From Lateolabrax maculatus (taxonomy: Eukaryota > Chordata > Actinopteri > Acropomatiformes > Lateolabracidae), in contig CM062217.1 in assembly GCA_031216445.1 (NCBI GenBank), positions 22,761,001 through 22,825,000 of the forward strand: a DNA stretch of 64,000 nucleotides, written 5' to 3'. The notes beneath the pieces are model-generated. The model was not told the DNA's origin, made no database searches, and saw only the letters and a list, made by a program, of their open reading frames with translations. The translations under genes and the position numbers were made by a program. Of this stretch, positions 1 to 35,710 are shown one piece after another (position 1 is the first letter of the stretch; each line of letters opens with the position of its first letter).

Positions 1-1340
1 TATTTATCTGTGTAATAACACTACCGTTAATTATAATTACTGCCTTGTCGCTGCAATGTGATTTATCTGTCCCCGAAGAAGTGCAAGACAAACAGTGACT
101 AAAGTGTGACCTTACCGGTTTTATTTGATCACCACTGTGCTGACAGCAGTTCACCCTCTCACAAGACACCTCTAACATGGGAAAACCTCAGGTCTAATTG
201 CTCCCTATAAGACACTTTATAATCCGTCTCTGAGGACTGCTGTACACATCATTTTACACAAAGCTGCAGATAATTTAATTTCCACCCAGGGAGCTTTCAG
301 CATTAGCCTGTAATAGAAAAGGAAGATTGCTGCCAGATTTCAGACCCAAGTGCCTCTGTATCACTATGATCGTGAAACTGGAGCAGCAAAATCAGTTTTC
401 CTCTATTGATTGTTTTTCTTCTGAATAAGAAGGAGGCTGTCCTTAAATTGTTCAAACTTCCCCAAGGCAGATTCATAGATTACGGGGCAAAATTTAATAC
501 TTTATGAACACTTGTGCAGAACTCTTTGTGATTAATGGTCTCACTTTTAACATTGTGGATTTTAATTTTAAATATCCATAACTTGCGAATAGTCAGTGCA
601 AATTACTTTTAAATTGAGCACGCTGCAGATTCAAAGGCACTGAGAGTGATACCTTTACATTACGTTGCTTCCATCTGTCACCAGATGCTGTAATTTATGC
701 TGCACTGAGAGCTGTAAAAAAAAAAAAAGGAAAAAAAAAATCCTTTCTCCAAAGCATAAATTATAAGGAAAAGGTGTTAGACTCAGCTGTCATTTAATGA
801 AATGTAACAAAGTGGATGGGCTGAAGACAGTTTACATAATAATTTTCTTTGCGGAGGGATAATACTCTGTTTCAGTCTGAGGAGCAATGCATAAGTGGAC
901 TGCTCTGCATAGACAGATAATAACACGCTTTCTCATGTACTGTATTACTTCAGATATCTGCACAGGGAGACATCTGATCATCTCTGGGGACTGGATCTGT
1001 GTGGCTCGCTTCCCATCTTTGGCTTAAAAAATACACAGCTGCTTCAATAGACTGCAGTGTGGAGGGGTGTCTCGCTTTGATCTTTAAATACCCTCTAACG
1101 TTAAGGCACGCTCATTGGCTTTGATTTTTTTTTTTTTTTCTTCTTCTTCTTCTTTTTTTTTTCTTACAACTGCTGGGCAAAATGCAGACGTTCCCTTGAA
1201 TCTCCCCCTGTGTGGCTGTAGTACAGCAGAGAATGCGTGAACACCTATCCTCTCTTTTTATTTTTTCCCTCCTTCCCTCCCTCCCTCCCTCCCTCCAACA
1301 CCACCATCTGTCCCTTTCTTCCATTTCATGTGCTCAAGCA
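1..1340. other. upstream intergenic DNA, no gene seen
   Basis: AT-rich sequence without a convincing exon. It holds an A-rich run near 718-740 and, at about 1125-1300, T-rich and then CCCT-repeat pyrimidine tracts. Short open frames here translate low-complexity sequence and have no family resemblance. The pyrimidine tract adjoins the kat6a promoter and may belong to its upstream region. Confidence 0.6.
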
Positions 1341-2520
1341 ATATCCACACCCCTCTCATAGCAACAGCACAACGCCGCCGCCCCCCGCGCCTTGCAGTGA
1401 ATTTTCCTTCCCCTGGATCTTCGCCTCGCACCATGCAGACGGTCCCTTGGCCCTGCCTGACGGTTCAGTGTTCCCCCCTCCCCCACCAGCCGCGCTCCTG
1501 TTTCACTCAAAGATGGCGTCGGCTCTAGAACCCCTGGTCTGTGGCTGCATTTTCAGGCTTGTTGTTGTCTCCGTTTCGCACGGTTTTGGCACGTTCTCCT
1601 CGGCGGCTCGACACGAAATCCCGGTGAGTAGCAGCGGAAGCCGGGATGGCGGGGACGGGGGGAGGCTTGGGATTTTTTACGCGGTGTGCTTTACCCGAGC
1701 TCCCCTCGGAAACCAGAACCGGACCAGCTCGGGCTTTCGGGGGAACCGCGAGAGGTAGAGGGAGAGAGGGGTACGGAGGGATGATGGTCGCGGAGGTGGG
1801 TGGGAGGGGTACGGAGGGGAGGGGAGGGAGGGGGGAGAGCCGAGGCCTAGCCACTCTCCGCTCCAGCGGCCTTGTCTTCCCCGCACCGCAGGCTGTAGCG
1901 TTACGTGGGAGGGCGGCTGGCGGAGGGAGGAAGTCGGGGAGGCGGGGACCGCTGCTGGGGCCGCGTCTGAGCGGGCAGAGGCTGCTCGCCCACACCGGAG
2001 GCTGAGACGGAGGCCGCGGAACACGGAGCGCTGCAGAATCCGCGCCGCTGCCCTCTTCCTTTTTTCGCACTTGCCCGCTAGCCGAGATGGCCGTCTGCAA
2101 GTTGCATTGTGCCTTTCACAAGGCCGCGGGCTCCCGTTAAAATCTGAATGACATTCAAAGTGAGATTATTCGCTGTGTTTGCTGCGGGGCTGTATTGTCT
2201 GAAATGTCGGCCGAGGGGCGGGCGGGCGGGTGGGGGGGAAATGTTGCCTGTCTTGAGCCGGAGCTCCGCTGGTTTCGTGCTGTTTACGTTTTGGTGGTCG
2301 GAGAGTAACGTTAGTAACATCACCGTGACGTTAGCTCCGCGGCTAGCCTCTCACGGCGGCTCGTCAGGCGGCGGCGGCGGCGGCGGCTGCTGCTGGCGGG
2401 AAGGCTTGTTGTCAGACCCTCGGCTGCCAAACATCAGCCGGCTGAGAGGAAACAGCTCCGCGGGAAGCCGCCTGCCGATGCGGCAACTGACTTAGCGCTG
2501 ATTTCCAGCTAGCCTCGCGG
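1340..2520 (+). promoter_or_regulatory. kat6a: kat6a CpG-rich promoter region
   Basis: The sequence changes abruptly to GC- and CpG-rich over about 1.2 kb, in contrast with the AT-rich flanks. Two YY1-like AAGATGGCG / GAGATGGCC motifs lie near 1510-1518 and 2084-2092. In vertebrate TATA-less promoters this motif typically sits just downstream of the transcription start. No TATA box is evident. Its position directly upstream of the first supported splice donor and of the kat6a exons makes it the likely kat6a promoter. The exact start sites cannot be fixed from sequence alone. Confidence 0.7.
1480..1623 (+). other. kat6a: probable non-coding exon 1 of kat6a (5' end approximate)
   Basis: A consensus donor CCG|GTGAGT follows base 1623. 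It lies about 110 bases after the YY1-like motif AAGATGGCG, which suggests a start near 1480-1510. It would join the acceptor at 3091-3092. Human KAT6A also begins with a non-coding exon. Only the 3' end is well supported. Confidence 0.5.
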
Positions 2521-3092
2521 CTAATGTTTGCTAACCGCCTGTGTTTTGACTGCATGGTGTTTACGTTAGCAGCCCGGGCAGCACAGCGGCCCCCTTACTG
2601 CCGCTGTTTACCCCTTCTGCAGCCCGTCATTGTGTGACACACGTGTGCCATTTCTGGTGGTTATCGGAGGCTGTGCCCACGCTTGCTTGTTGACAGTACT
2701 TGTGTCATACTGGCAAACTTGCACGGTGGTTTACAAACATGACGGGCAAGCTTTTAAGAGGGAGCTGAGACCTGTAGAGTGACTACTCCTCTTCCTAATT
2801 CATAGTATTGTTAGTAGTGCGTGGCTAAACCTCATGGTGTCTTCTAAGGGCATGCACGGCTTTGTTTAGATGTCTTTGTGAATGCATTGTATGGTGCGCC
2901 GGGCTTGTTCAACAAGTTGTACCCTCTTCTAAAGTTACCTGTATCTCACGCAAACTCATCGTCCTGTAAAGACTTCACCTTGTTGCCATATTTTTTTTCC
3001 TGCTTTATCAAAAGGTGTTTCACATTTTTCTGCAAGATTTCACTAACCTCTGTTTCTGTGTGATATTTTCTCTTTTTTTTGTCCCAATACAG
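1624..3092 (+). other. kat6a: kat6a intron 1
   Basis: Intron between the putative exon 1 donor and the acceptor TTTTTTTTGTCCCAATACAG. Its first 900 bases are CpG-rich promoter DNA containing (GGC)n and (GCT)n runs near 2365-2398. The rest is AT-rich with no recognised gene. Confidence 0.5.
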
Positions 3093-3886
3093 GGTTCCTC
3101 AGCTACCAAAGTGTAATAGGCATGAAGGTGATCAGCCCCGGCTGCTCCCTGGGGTGAGATATCTGTTCCGTCCCAGAGCTGAGAAGCCCAGACTGCTAAA
3201 AGAGTCAGACACAGCGAGAGAGGACGAGTAAAGACCTGGAAAAAGTGGATGCAGAAGAAAATCTTGTGGAATGTTCTAATCCAACGAAGACATATTTACT
3301 GCGTTGCCCTCACCTTCATCGAAACATTTTTCCTGTCTTGGAGACCATGGTCATCATCCACAGCACTCACTGAGAATTGGCTAATTTTCCAGTGACAGGG
3401 AACTGACTGAATAGGTTTTATTATCCACGTCTTGCTGTTTTGCGACAGGCAAGGTGGGAAACACCTTATTTTTGTGAAAGCCCTCCTTATTGTACAAGAC
3501 CTACCTTGTGTGCTTCAGGAATTTAAGTTGCTGATACACTTGCTACTCCCTCCGCTCCCCCTGCTTCTCGCCAGGGACCTTCACCTGGCAGGGGGCGGGT
3601 GGTGGGTAGACTTCATTTTACCGGGTGGAGGGTTGGCTCGGGGGGTTTGTGCTATGGTCAGCTGCTCATTACCGTGCTGCTCATACTCAGTTTCTGAGGG
3701 ACTCTCTGTGCGAACCCAGGACAAGGGGTAGTAAGCAGGCAAAGAGGAAAAGGGAGGAGGAGGAGGAGGCGGCGGCGGCGGCGCTACGGCGCAGGCCAGG
3801 TGTTTCCTTGGCTTACAGTCCCAGTTTTTTGTGTGTGGTGTTTGAGGTAAGACCTCAGGGCCCCCACACCCACTCAGACCGCAGCC
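3093..3886 (+). promoter_or_regulatory. kat6a: kat6a exon 2 5'UTR with several upstream ORFs
   Basis: A long (794 nt) leader precedes the start codon in the same exon. It contains several upstream ATG frames, including 3122-3157 (11 codons plus stop), 3249-3395 (48 codons plus stop), a short one from 3347, and 3654-3731 (25 codons plus stop). They all terminate before the main ATG at 3887. A GTAAGA at 3847 followed by CAG at 3884 would give only a 38-nt intron and is probably not used. Such leaders commonly damp translation in vertebrates. That role is inference here. Confidence 0.6.
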
Positions 3887-29512
<25,626 letters not shown>

Positions 29513-31526
29513 GCAGCCAAGAACTAAAGGAGACATGGGGCCAGAGCTGATACTCGCTGTACTCTAAATGTCCATTGCTCCTGTTCACCCTCTCAGTGCC
29601 ACGACAGGCACCAGCGAGTGTAGGTGACTGGAGACAGAGAGGGTCTTTGGGTTTCCTGTTTTTCTATGTTGTCATTTTGTCCCTTTTCTTTATTTGGGCT
29701 CGTCCCCCCTCCCCTCCCAGCTGGCTGTGCACGGGAGCAAGTCGGCTAGGATTCCGGGCTGGGGCTGTGCACGTGGACCTCGGCCGCGCCAAGCTGCTCC
29801 AGGCCGGGCCTACACAGTCCTCTGTAGTGTGGTTTCACGCGGGGCCCAGGAGCCGCCTCCTCCTCCTCACGACGCGCAGGAGGAGACTAGGGGAGGACGA
29901 GAATGACGAGTAAGATACACAGAGAAAGACAATACAGGAGTTACCTTGCTTTGTCAATGAATGAAAAAAACAGTGGTTAACTGCATATATTCAACCATGC
30001 ACACAATCTTTTAATTGATATAGGAAGCCTTACCTTGAAAAAAGAGACAATGAAACAATGTAGGCGGACTTTTGTTTTGTTAAACATAATGTTGAATCTT
30101 ATTTTTGTTGTCGTTGTTTTTGTTGATTGTTTTTTGGAATACTCGTGTGCAGTCCGACCTCTTATATGCTTTGGTCTTTATATGTGTGGCATTCTGAAAT
30201 GGTGACGACACCCTCTTGCTCTCTCAGAAATACCCAAACATCTCTGTGGCCACTCGGTCAGACGGCCTTTTTCACCCAGTTCCAGAAAGGAGAGGAGGAG
30301 CGGGGCCTCCAGTGTTTGAGGTGTTCAGCTGTTTCCAGAGTCTCTGTCTTCCCTGGATGGACACTGTTGTACCAAAAACAGCAAAGACACATAGGAGACG
30401 AGCGCGTTACTGTCTTATTATATGTCCATAAATGATACAAGTAGCATTATTTTCCAGTTTGCCGCCACTCTGAAACGTTTAGATGTAAATATTCTGGTAC
30501 TTCCCGATATCCAGCGTGCACACACTCACACACACACACAAACACACTGGCTAGCCGTCACCAATTGGTGGTTAGCGCAGGAAAGTACAACATTCAGCTG
30601 TTCTTGTTCACACTCCACTGACAGATGGTGTACTATGTCAGCCTTTTTTTTTTAGCAGTTTAGGGAATGCAGAACAAACGGTGGGATTTCAATTTAACTG
30701 CTTTAAGGAAAGTCAGTTAACTCTAGCTGGCCTCCCCTCATTAAGTGTTAGTGACCCAAAGAGGTCCACAAGTCTGCTTTTGAATGGTGTATTTTGTTAA
30801 AACTGTATTTTTTTTAATTGAATATTTCTTTTTTCTGCAAAATTCTGCACTCCCATTGGCTAGAAGTACGGCAGTAAACGGATAGCCTTTATAAAAGGTG
30901 TGCCTAAATGCCTGATCTAGTGCACGGTCTGGCCCTCGCAGAGGCACACTCATACGAAAGCAGGGTCAGAGGGTAAGTGTTCGAGGTCCTGTTGGTTACG
31001 GCGTTTAACTGGCAGGGTGAAACGGTTGACCTTGTTGCTCCATGTACCAGTATTCAAAGTCAAAGAGGAGTTTTCATTTTCTTACAGACCTGACATTGCA
31101 TACTTTATTTGTGTGTATTGTTCCGTTCTGTACTTATTTTTTGTTGTGTTTCTTTCTGAATTTTATCAGACTGGGCAGCTTTCTTTTATGACACAAGCTG
31201 ACTCTTTTTGACTTTAGAAAACCTATTGTAGAGAAAATGTTTTTTCTATAATATAAAAGGAAACTCTGACATTGATATTGGTACTGTCATTTTTTTCACT
31301 TCTGTTTCAGGAAAAAAAAAACAATACATATTTTTTAGCTCGCCTCTTGGGTAATAATTACTAAGAAATTCAAAATTTAAAAAAATTACCACTCACTTTT
31401 AGTGACTTTAAGATGCCTTTAACCTCTCCATTCCATCTCATCTCTAGAGTTTTTCTATCTTTGTGTAGTATATTAATGCTATTTTAAACAAAAGGACTAC
31501 AAATATCTAAAGGTCACTTGGCATTC

Positions 31527-31533
<7 letters not shown>

Positions 31534-31557
<24 letters not shown>
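31534..31557 (+). repeat. poly(T) tract
   Basis: An uninterrupted run of about 24 T in the kat6a 3'UTR. Confidence 0.9.
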
Positions 31558-31698
31558 ACTTGTGTGTGTATAGGATGACTTCCTTACATTTAAGAGGCAT
31601 GTAAAAAGGAGCTCAGTATATTTCTGTCTGTTTATATCGCTTCCCTTTTTGTATCCTTTGTAATTGTACATGTTGCGTTGTATGCTAAGAGAGCGCAA

Positions 31699-31704
31699 AA
31701 TAAA
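31699..31704 (+). promoter_or_regulatory. kat6a: poly(A) signal AATAAA (kat6a, proximal)
   Basis: AATAAA in GCAAAATAAAGAGAG, about 2.2 kb after the stop. It is the first canonical hexamer in the likely 3'UTR. Confidence 0.6.
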
Positions 31705-31864
31705 GAGAGCAGTGACAGCTGGGCACACAGTGAAGGTTGATTTGAGCTCAGCAGCCTCAACTCTCTACTCTGTCCCTGTATGTATTTCCATTTATTCTGT
31801 TTTTTTTTCTTTCTTTCTTAGCAAGTACTTTCAAAGAACTCTGTACATTTTAACATAAAATGAA

Positions 31865-31870
31865 AATAAA
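31865..31870 (+). promoter_or_regulatory. kat6a: poly(A) signal AATAAA (kat6a, distal)
   Basis: AATAAA in GAAAATAAATTATG, followed within about 30 bases by TTTTCCTTGAGC, a U-rich downstream element. It is the likely main 3' end. Confidence 0.65.
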
Positions 31871-31890
31871 TTATGTTGAGCCATTCATGT

Positions 31891-34030
31891 TTTCCTTGAG
31901 CTTTTTAAAGTTCCATCTGAGTAGTCATCTCAACCAGTCCTTCCAGATTTGCTCCAAAGGGACAAACATGCTTCAATAACATGCACGTTTTCCGTAGTAA
32001 TTGAGAAGAAACGTGTATAAACTGAATATTTTGTATTTGGAATAGTTTTTAATATTTAAGTACAAGGGAGGAGTTTTGTACATTAGGCGCAGGACAAATT
32101 GTGCCATTTATCCATATAATAACATCTAATACACATTGTAATGTAAATTTAAGTCTATGAATTTGCATGTTTGCATTAACAACCTTTTCCTGCAGATGCC
32201 AGGTCATTTCAAACCAGTGAGAAAAAAGACAAAGAAATCTCTGCTAAAATAACCAACAGTGGCATATAATTGTGCCTTCCTGTAGTACCCCACCTCATAG
32301 TGTAAAGCTGACTGAGAAAAATGGATTTCAGGGTCTTTAAAAACTGCTATATTCTACATTCTTGTCCCAAATTGAAATTTAAGTGGACGGTCAGAATTCA
32401 CATGAATAATCCTGTTGTCATATGTTGAGGATTAAGATGTCTTCTACCTGATCTTTGCATATGAAGGATTTGGGATGTCATTTATTCTGATATGTAGCAA
32501 ATAGAACAGGAAAGGACCAGATTCCATTTCATTTCAAGAAATTCAGTGTCACAAAGCTTCACGCCACTACTAATTAACTGATCAGTTTGACACCAGAAGT
32601 TAGTGAACATTGATAATGGACTTGCAGGCATTAGTCCAGTCACTTGTGGAGATGCTTTGACCACTAGTGGCCACTAGATGTCCCCGCATGACGTGACAGC
32701 GTCCTGTCATAAAGCACTGATGTGAAAACTGGAGCTTTACATCACTTCACCTGCTTCACACTTTGCCTCCTTGAACTTTGCTGGGTTGTGAATAACCTGG
32801 TGTCCTACAGAGCAGGATGCACCAGGAGAGGCAGCAGCTCAGAGTGCTGGGTCCACACACACCACTGATACTAAAACAAATAACCAATCACACTGTTTTA
32901 CCTCTGTGTTACTGCTTTCATCTTGTTGCATCACAGAAATGGAAGCACTTGAAGGTTTGGAAGGGGGAAAGGCTGACTGGTAGAGTGCATTTAGAAGTGG
33001 CATTTTTTTGTTTTACTTAGCGATATGCAGATATACAAGCTGACGTTAATTCAGCTTTCTGCATCTTTATGATCACAACTCCTGGATGAGGCTGTGAACT
33101 GGCAACGGTGATCCCCAATATCTTCATTTTTGTATTTTTTTCTGATGTCTTCTGCTCCACTAACATTTACTATGAGGATTGAACTGATTGACACTGAGGG
33201 TGCAAGCTCTCATTAGCTCCTTGTTTGCATGTGTGCTGAAACTTTGTCTTGAGGGTGTGAGCTGCACTTGGAAGTGAAGGTGGAGCAGACATTGCATTCA
33301 TTGTGCACCCAGTTTGTTACTCCTCCATGTATTCTGTTTGAGAAGCTCTTGAAAATCAAATGGAGCTCTACTGGTTAATGCTCTTTTGCTTCTGCATCAC
33401 ATCAGCTGAGACATGCTGGAAGGTTATGACAATAGTTACATGCAGCATAAACCATACAGGCTGTGTAAAGGGGATATTAGAGTGTGATTTGTCTCGTCTC
33501 TGTTTGCAAGATGTTTTCATATATATTCACATACCTATATAAGACAAGTTCAGGTTCTTCATTGTCATGCACAACAATTACAGTGAAGCAGTTGTTGGAA
33601 ATGCAAGTCTCTGTTCTCTAACAGTGCTCATACAAATGTGTATAAAAAAGTATAAATTAGAATTTATGATACAATTTAATATCCAAGACATAATGTAATC
33701 ATATAATATAATTATTAAAATGTTATATGAATGTTATTTTACTATGCATAAATAAGTGTGACTCCAACATCTGCATCCCATGGTATTCTGTGAAATCCTC
33801 ATGTTTGGCTTTGCTATTTCCCTATAACCTAGTTTGGGGTAAATTAAACTATATTTACTATTTACTTAACAAAACATGATGGATTTGTGGGGAAGCAGGT
33901 ACTCTAATCACTGGAGTGTTATTCTCCCTGAGGTTTCATATAGACCATGTCCCTGTATGTATTTGTGTGAATGGAGAGGAACTCCACAAGATGAAATCTG
34001 ATACTGGAAACAAAATGTCAGACCAGCTAC
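31891..34030. other. kat6a-ap3m2 intergenic spacer
   Basis: 2.1 kb of AT-rich sequence. It has a tandem CCACTAGTGG/CCACTAGATG pair at 32661-32680, and a stretch near 33540-33640 (TTCATTGTCATGCACAACAA and following) like the 3' tail of a fish retroelement. Nothing coding was recognised. Confidence 0.65.
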
Positions 34031-34330
34031 ATGTTGGGGCCAATCAGCGAGCAGCTTTACTGGTGTTTACCGTGGCCCTCCCTCCACGGTCCAATCACAG
34101 CCGAGTCACGAGGCACCAGCTTCCGTATTGTTGACCTATGACTCCATCATGTAGGCGGGGTTTAGTAGTCTCCCCGGATCCTGATTGGCTGGCGGGGCTC
34201 CGGCGTCCTTCCTCGCATCAGGATCCGCTCCACCTAACGGGAAGCAACGACGGCTGCTTAATCTTTCATTGGGAGAAAAGGGTGAAAGGCGAGACAAAAA
34301 CGTCAAAATTGGCCTTCGGTAAGTCAGTTG
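34030..34330 (+). promoter_or_regulatory. ap3m2: ap3m2 promoter with multiple CCAAT boxes
   Basis: CCAAT at 34040-34044 and 34091-34095, and inverted ATTGG at 34184-34188 and 34268-34272. A GGCGGGG Sp1-like box lies near 34154 and another near 34191. The segment is locally GC-rich and ends in the ap3m2 exon 1 donor. Clustered CCAAT boxes (NF-Y) are typical of TATA-less housekeeping promoters. Confidence 0.7.
34200..34318 (+). other. ap3m2: probable non-coding exon 1 of ap3m2 (5' end approximate)
   Basis: It ends at a consensus donor CTTCG|GTAAGT after base 34318. It is joined to the acceptor GTATCGTCAG at 35425, just 12 bases upstream of the initiator ATG, as in mammalian AP3M genes. The start was placed just after the CCAAT cluster by inference. 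Confidence 0.55.
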
Positions 34331-35425
34331 CAATTTACGAAAGGCTCGAGTGGCAAATGGTAATTTTCCTGTGAGCACGACATGGTTATTTGGATGTATT
34401 TTCACCCTGTGCAGCGGGTGACGGGGCTTTTCCCCTGTCATGAGACTGAGAGGCAGGACGAGGGACGGATGTAGCATCTCGCACGGACACGGAGGCCTTC
34501 AGCTGCTGTGCAGTGTGAAGAGCCAGCTAGTCGCCTGATTAAATGTCTGATCGACGTAATAATGACATGTAGCTGCAGTTTGTGCAGGTTGTTGTAGCGC
34601 CGAGTTGTATCCGGCCTGAACTCGATAGCCTCGCCGCATATTTAATGAATATCCCGGTGTCATATTTCCCAGCCAGCAGAAGTTGACTCTGACTGAAGAA
34701 GACTCAACTTAATGGAAACTGTATCAAGTAAAAGCCCCGATACCTACTGGCCTCTTTGAGTGGAGGGAGCGCTGCGACAAACTCCAGTCAAAAAAAAAAA
34801 AAAAGTACATTTCATTTTGCCACTTTGAAATTGACCCATGACACAATTTTTTACAAGTTCACAGGGGCCATTTATTCACGTGTTACTGTGAAAAAGTTCG
34901 TACACCCTAGTTTTCCTAGTTAATAATATTGAAATGTAAATTACTATATCATTTTTGTTTTTTAATGGCTGTGGATTTAACGGGTGTTGTTAAATACCGA
35001 CATATGGATTCAACATTGACCCAAAACAAGCTTTTTTCTGTGTGCAGTTACACTGTATCCATATGACAAACATACACACACTGAGCACACATTCCCTGCT
35101 ACTGAAGTCAGCGCATTGTACGACTAGTGTTTGTGAGTTATCCAGAGTTTAAAACCTGCTTTTATCCACCAAGAATGTGTCATGTGAGAGGAGGAAGGGC
35201 TGTCTTTTCAGTAGTGGTCGTGGAATGATTATCTTATTTTTGGTCCTAACACTTGATAAAATACAGACAGAGCTGAGGTTTTAAAGTGTAGGTCCTTCTT
35301 CTGATTTGTAAAGTACTTAAATTTACTGTTAAATAATAATATTGTCATCACATTGGGTAAAATGTAGACCTCTCAACCTTTTTCTGATTTGAAAAGCTCT
35401 GTTTTTTTCTCTTTTGTATCGTCAG
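34319..35425 (+). other. ap3m2: ap3m2 intron 1
   Basis: 1.1 kb. The first third is GC-rich promoter-proximal DNA, then AT-rich with an A run near 34789-34804. No gene was recognised. Confidence 0.6.
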
Positions 35426-35437
35426 CCTCCAGCCAGA

Positions 35438-35710
35438 ATGATCCACAGCCTGTTCCTAGTTAACGCCTCAGGGGACATTTTCCTGGAGAAGCACTGGAAG
35501 AGCGTGGTGAGCCGCTCCGTGTGCGACTACTTCTTCGAGGCACAGGAGCGCGCCACTGAGCCGGAGAACGTCCCCCCGGTGATCCCCACGCCGCACCACT
35601 ACCTTATCAGTGTGCTCAGGCATCGCATCTACTTTGTTGCGGTCATCCAGAGTGAGGTGCCGCCGCTGTTTGTCATCGAGTTTCTGCACAGAGTGGTCGA
35701 CACGTTCCAG
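35438..35710 (+). CDS. ap3m2: ap3m2 coding exon 1: longin-like N-domain start
   Basis: Residues 1-91, ending EFLHRVVDTFQ in phase 0. The donor CAG|GTTCCC is weak and followed by a T-rich run, but the next exon continues DYFGVC exactly as in AP3M2, so it must be used. Confidence 0.96.

Larger units (their letters stand above)
29513..31890 (+). other. kat6a: kat6a 3'UTR
   Basis: 2.4 kb of non-coding sequence from the stop codon to the last poly(A) signal. It is GC-rich at first and then AT-rich with poly(T) tracts. The downstream sequence shows no further exon. Two AATAAA hexamers near 31.7 and 31.87 kb would end it. Confidence 0.7.

Noticed and set aside
1237..2100. Open frames on both strands across the kat6a promoter
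   Set aside because: GC- and CT-rich promoter DNA has few stops. The frames overlap each other on both strands, with no motif and no splice structure.
3847..3884. GTAAGA...CAG as a 38-nt intron just upstream of the kat6a start codon
   Set aside because: Far below the minimum length of vertebrate spliceosomal introns. The exon is better read as continuous from 3093 to 4627.
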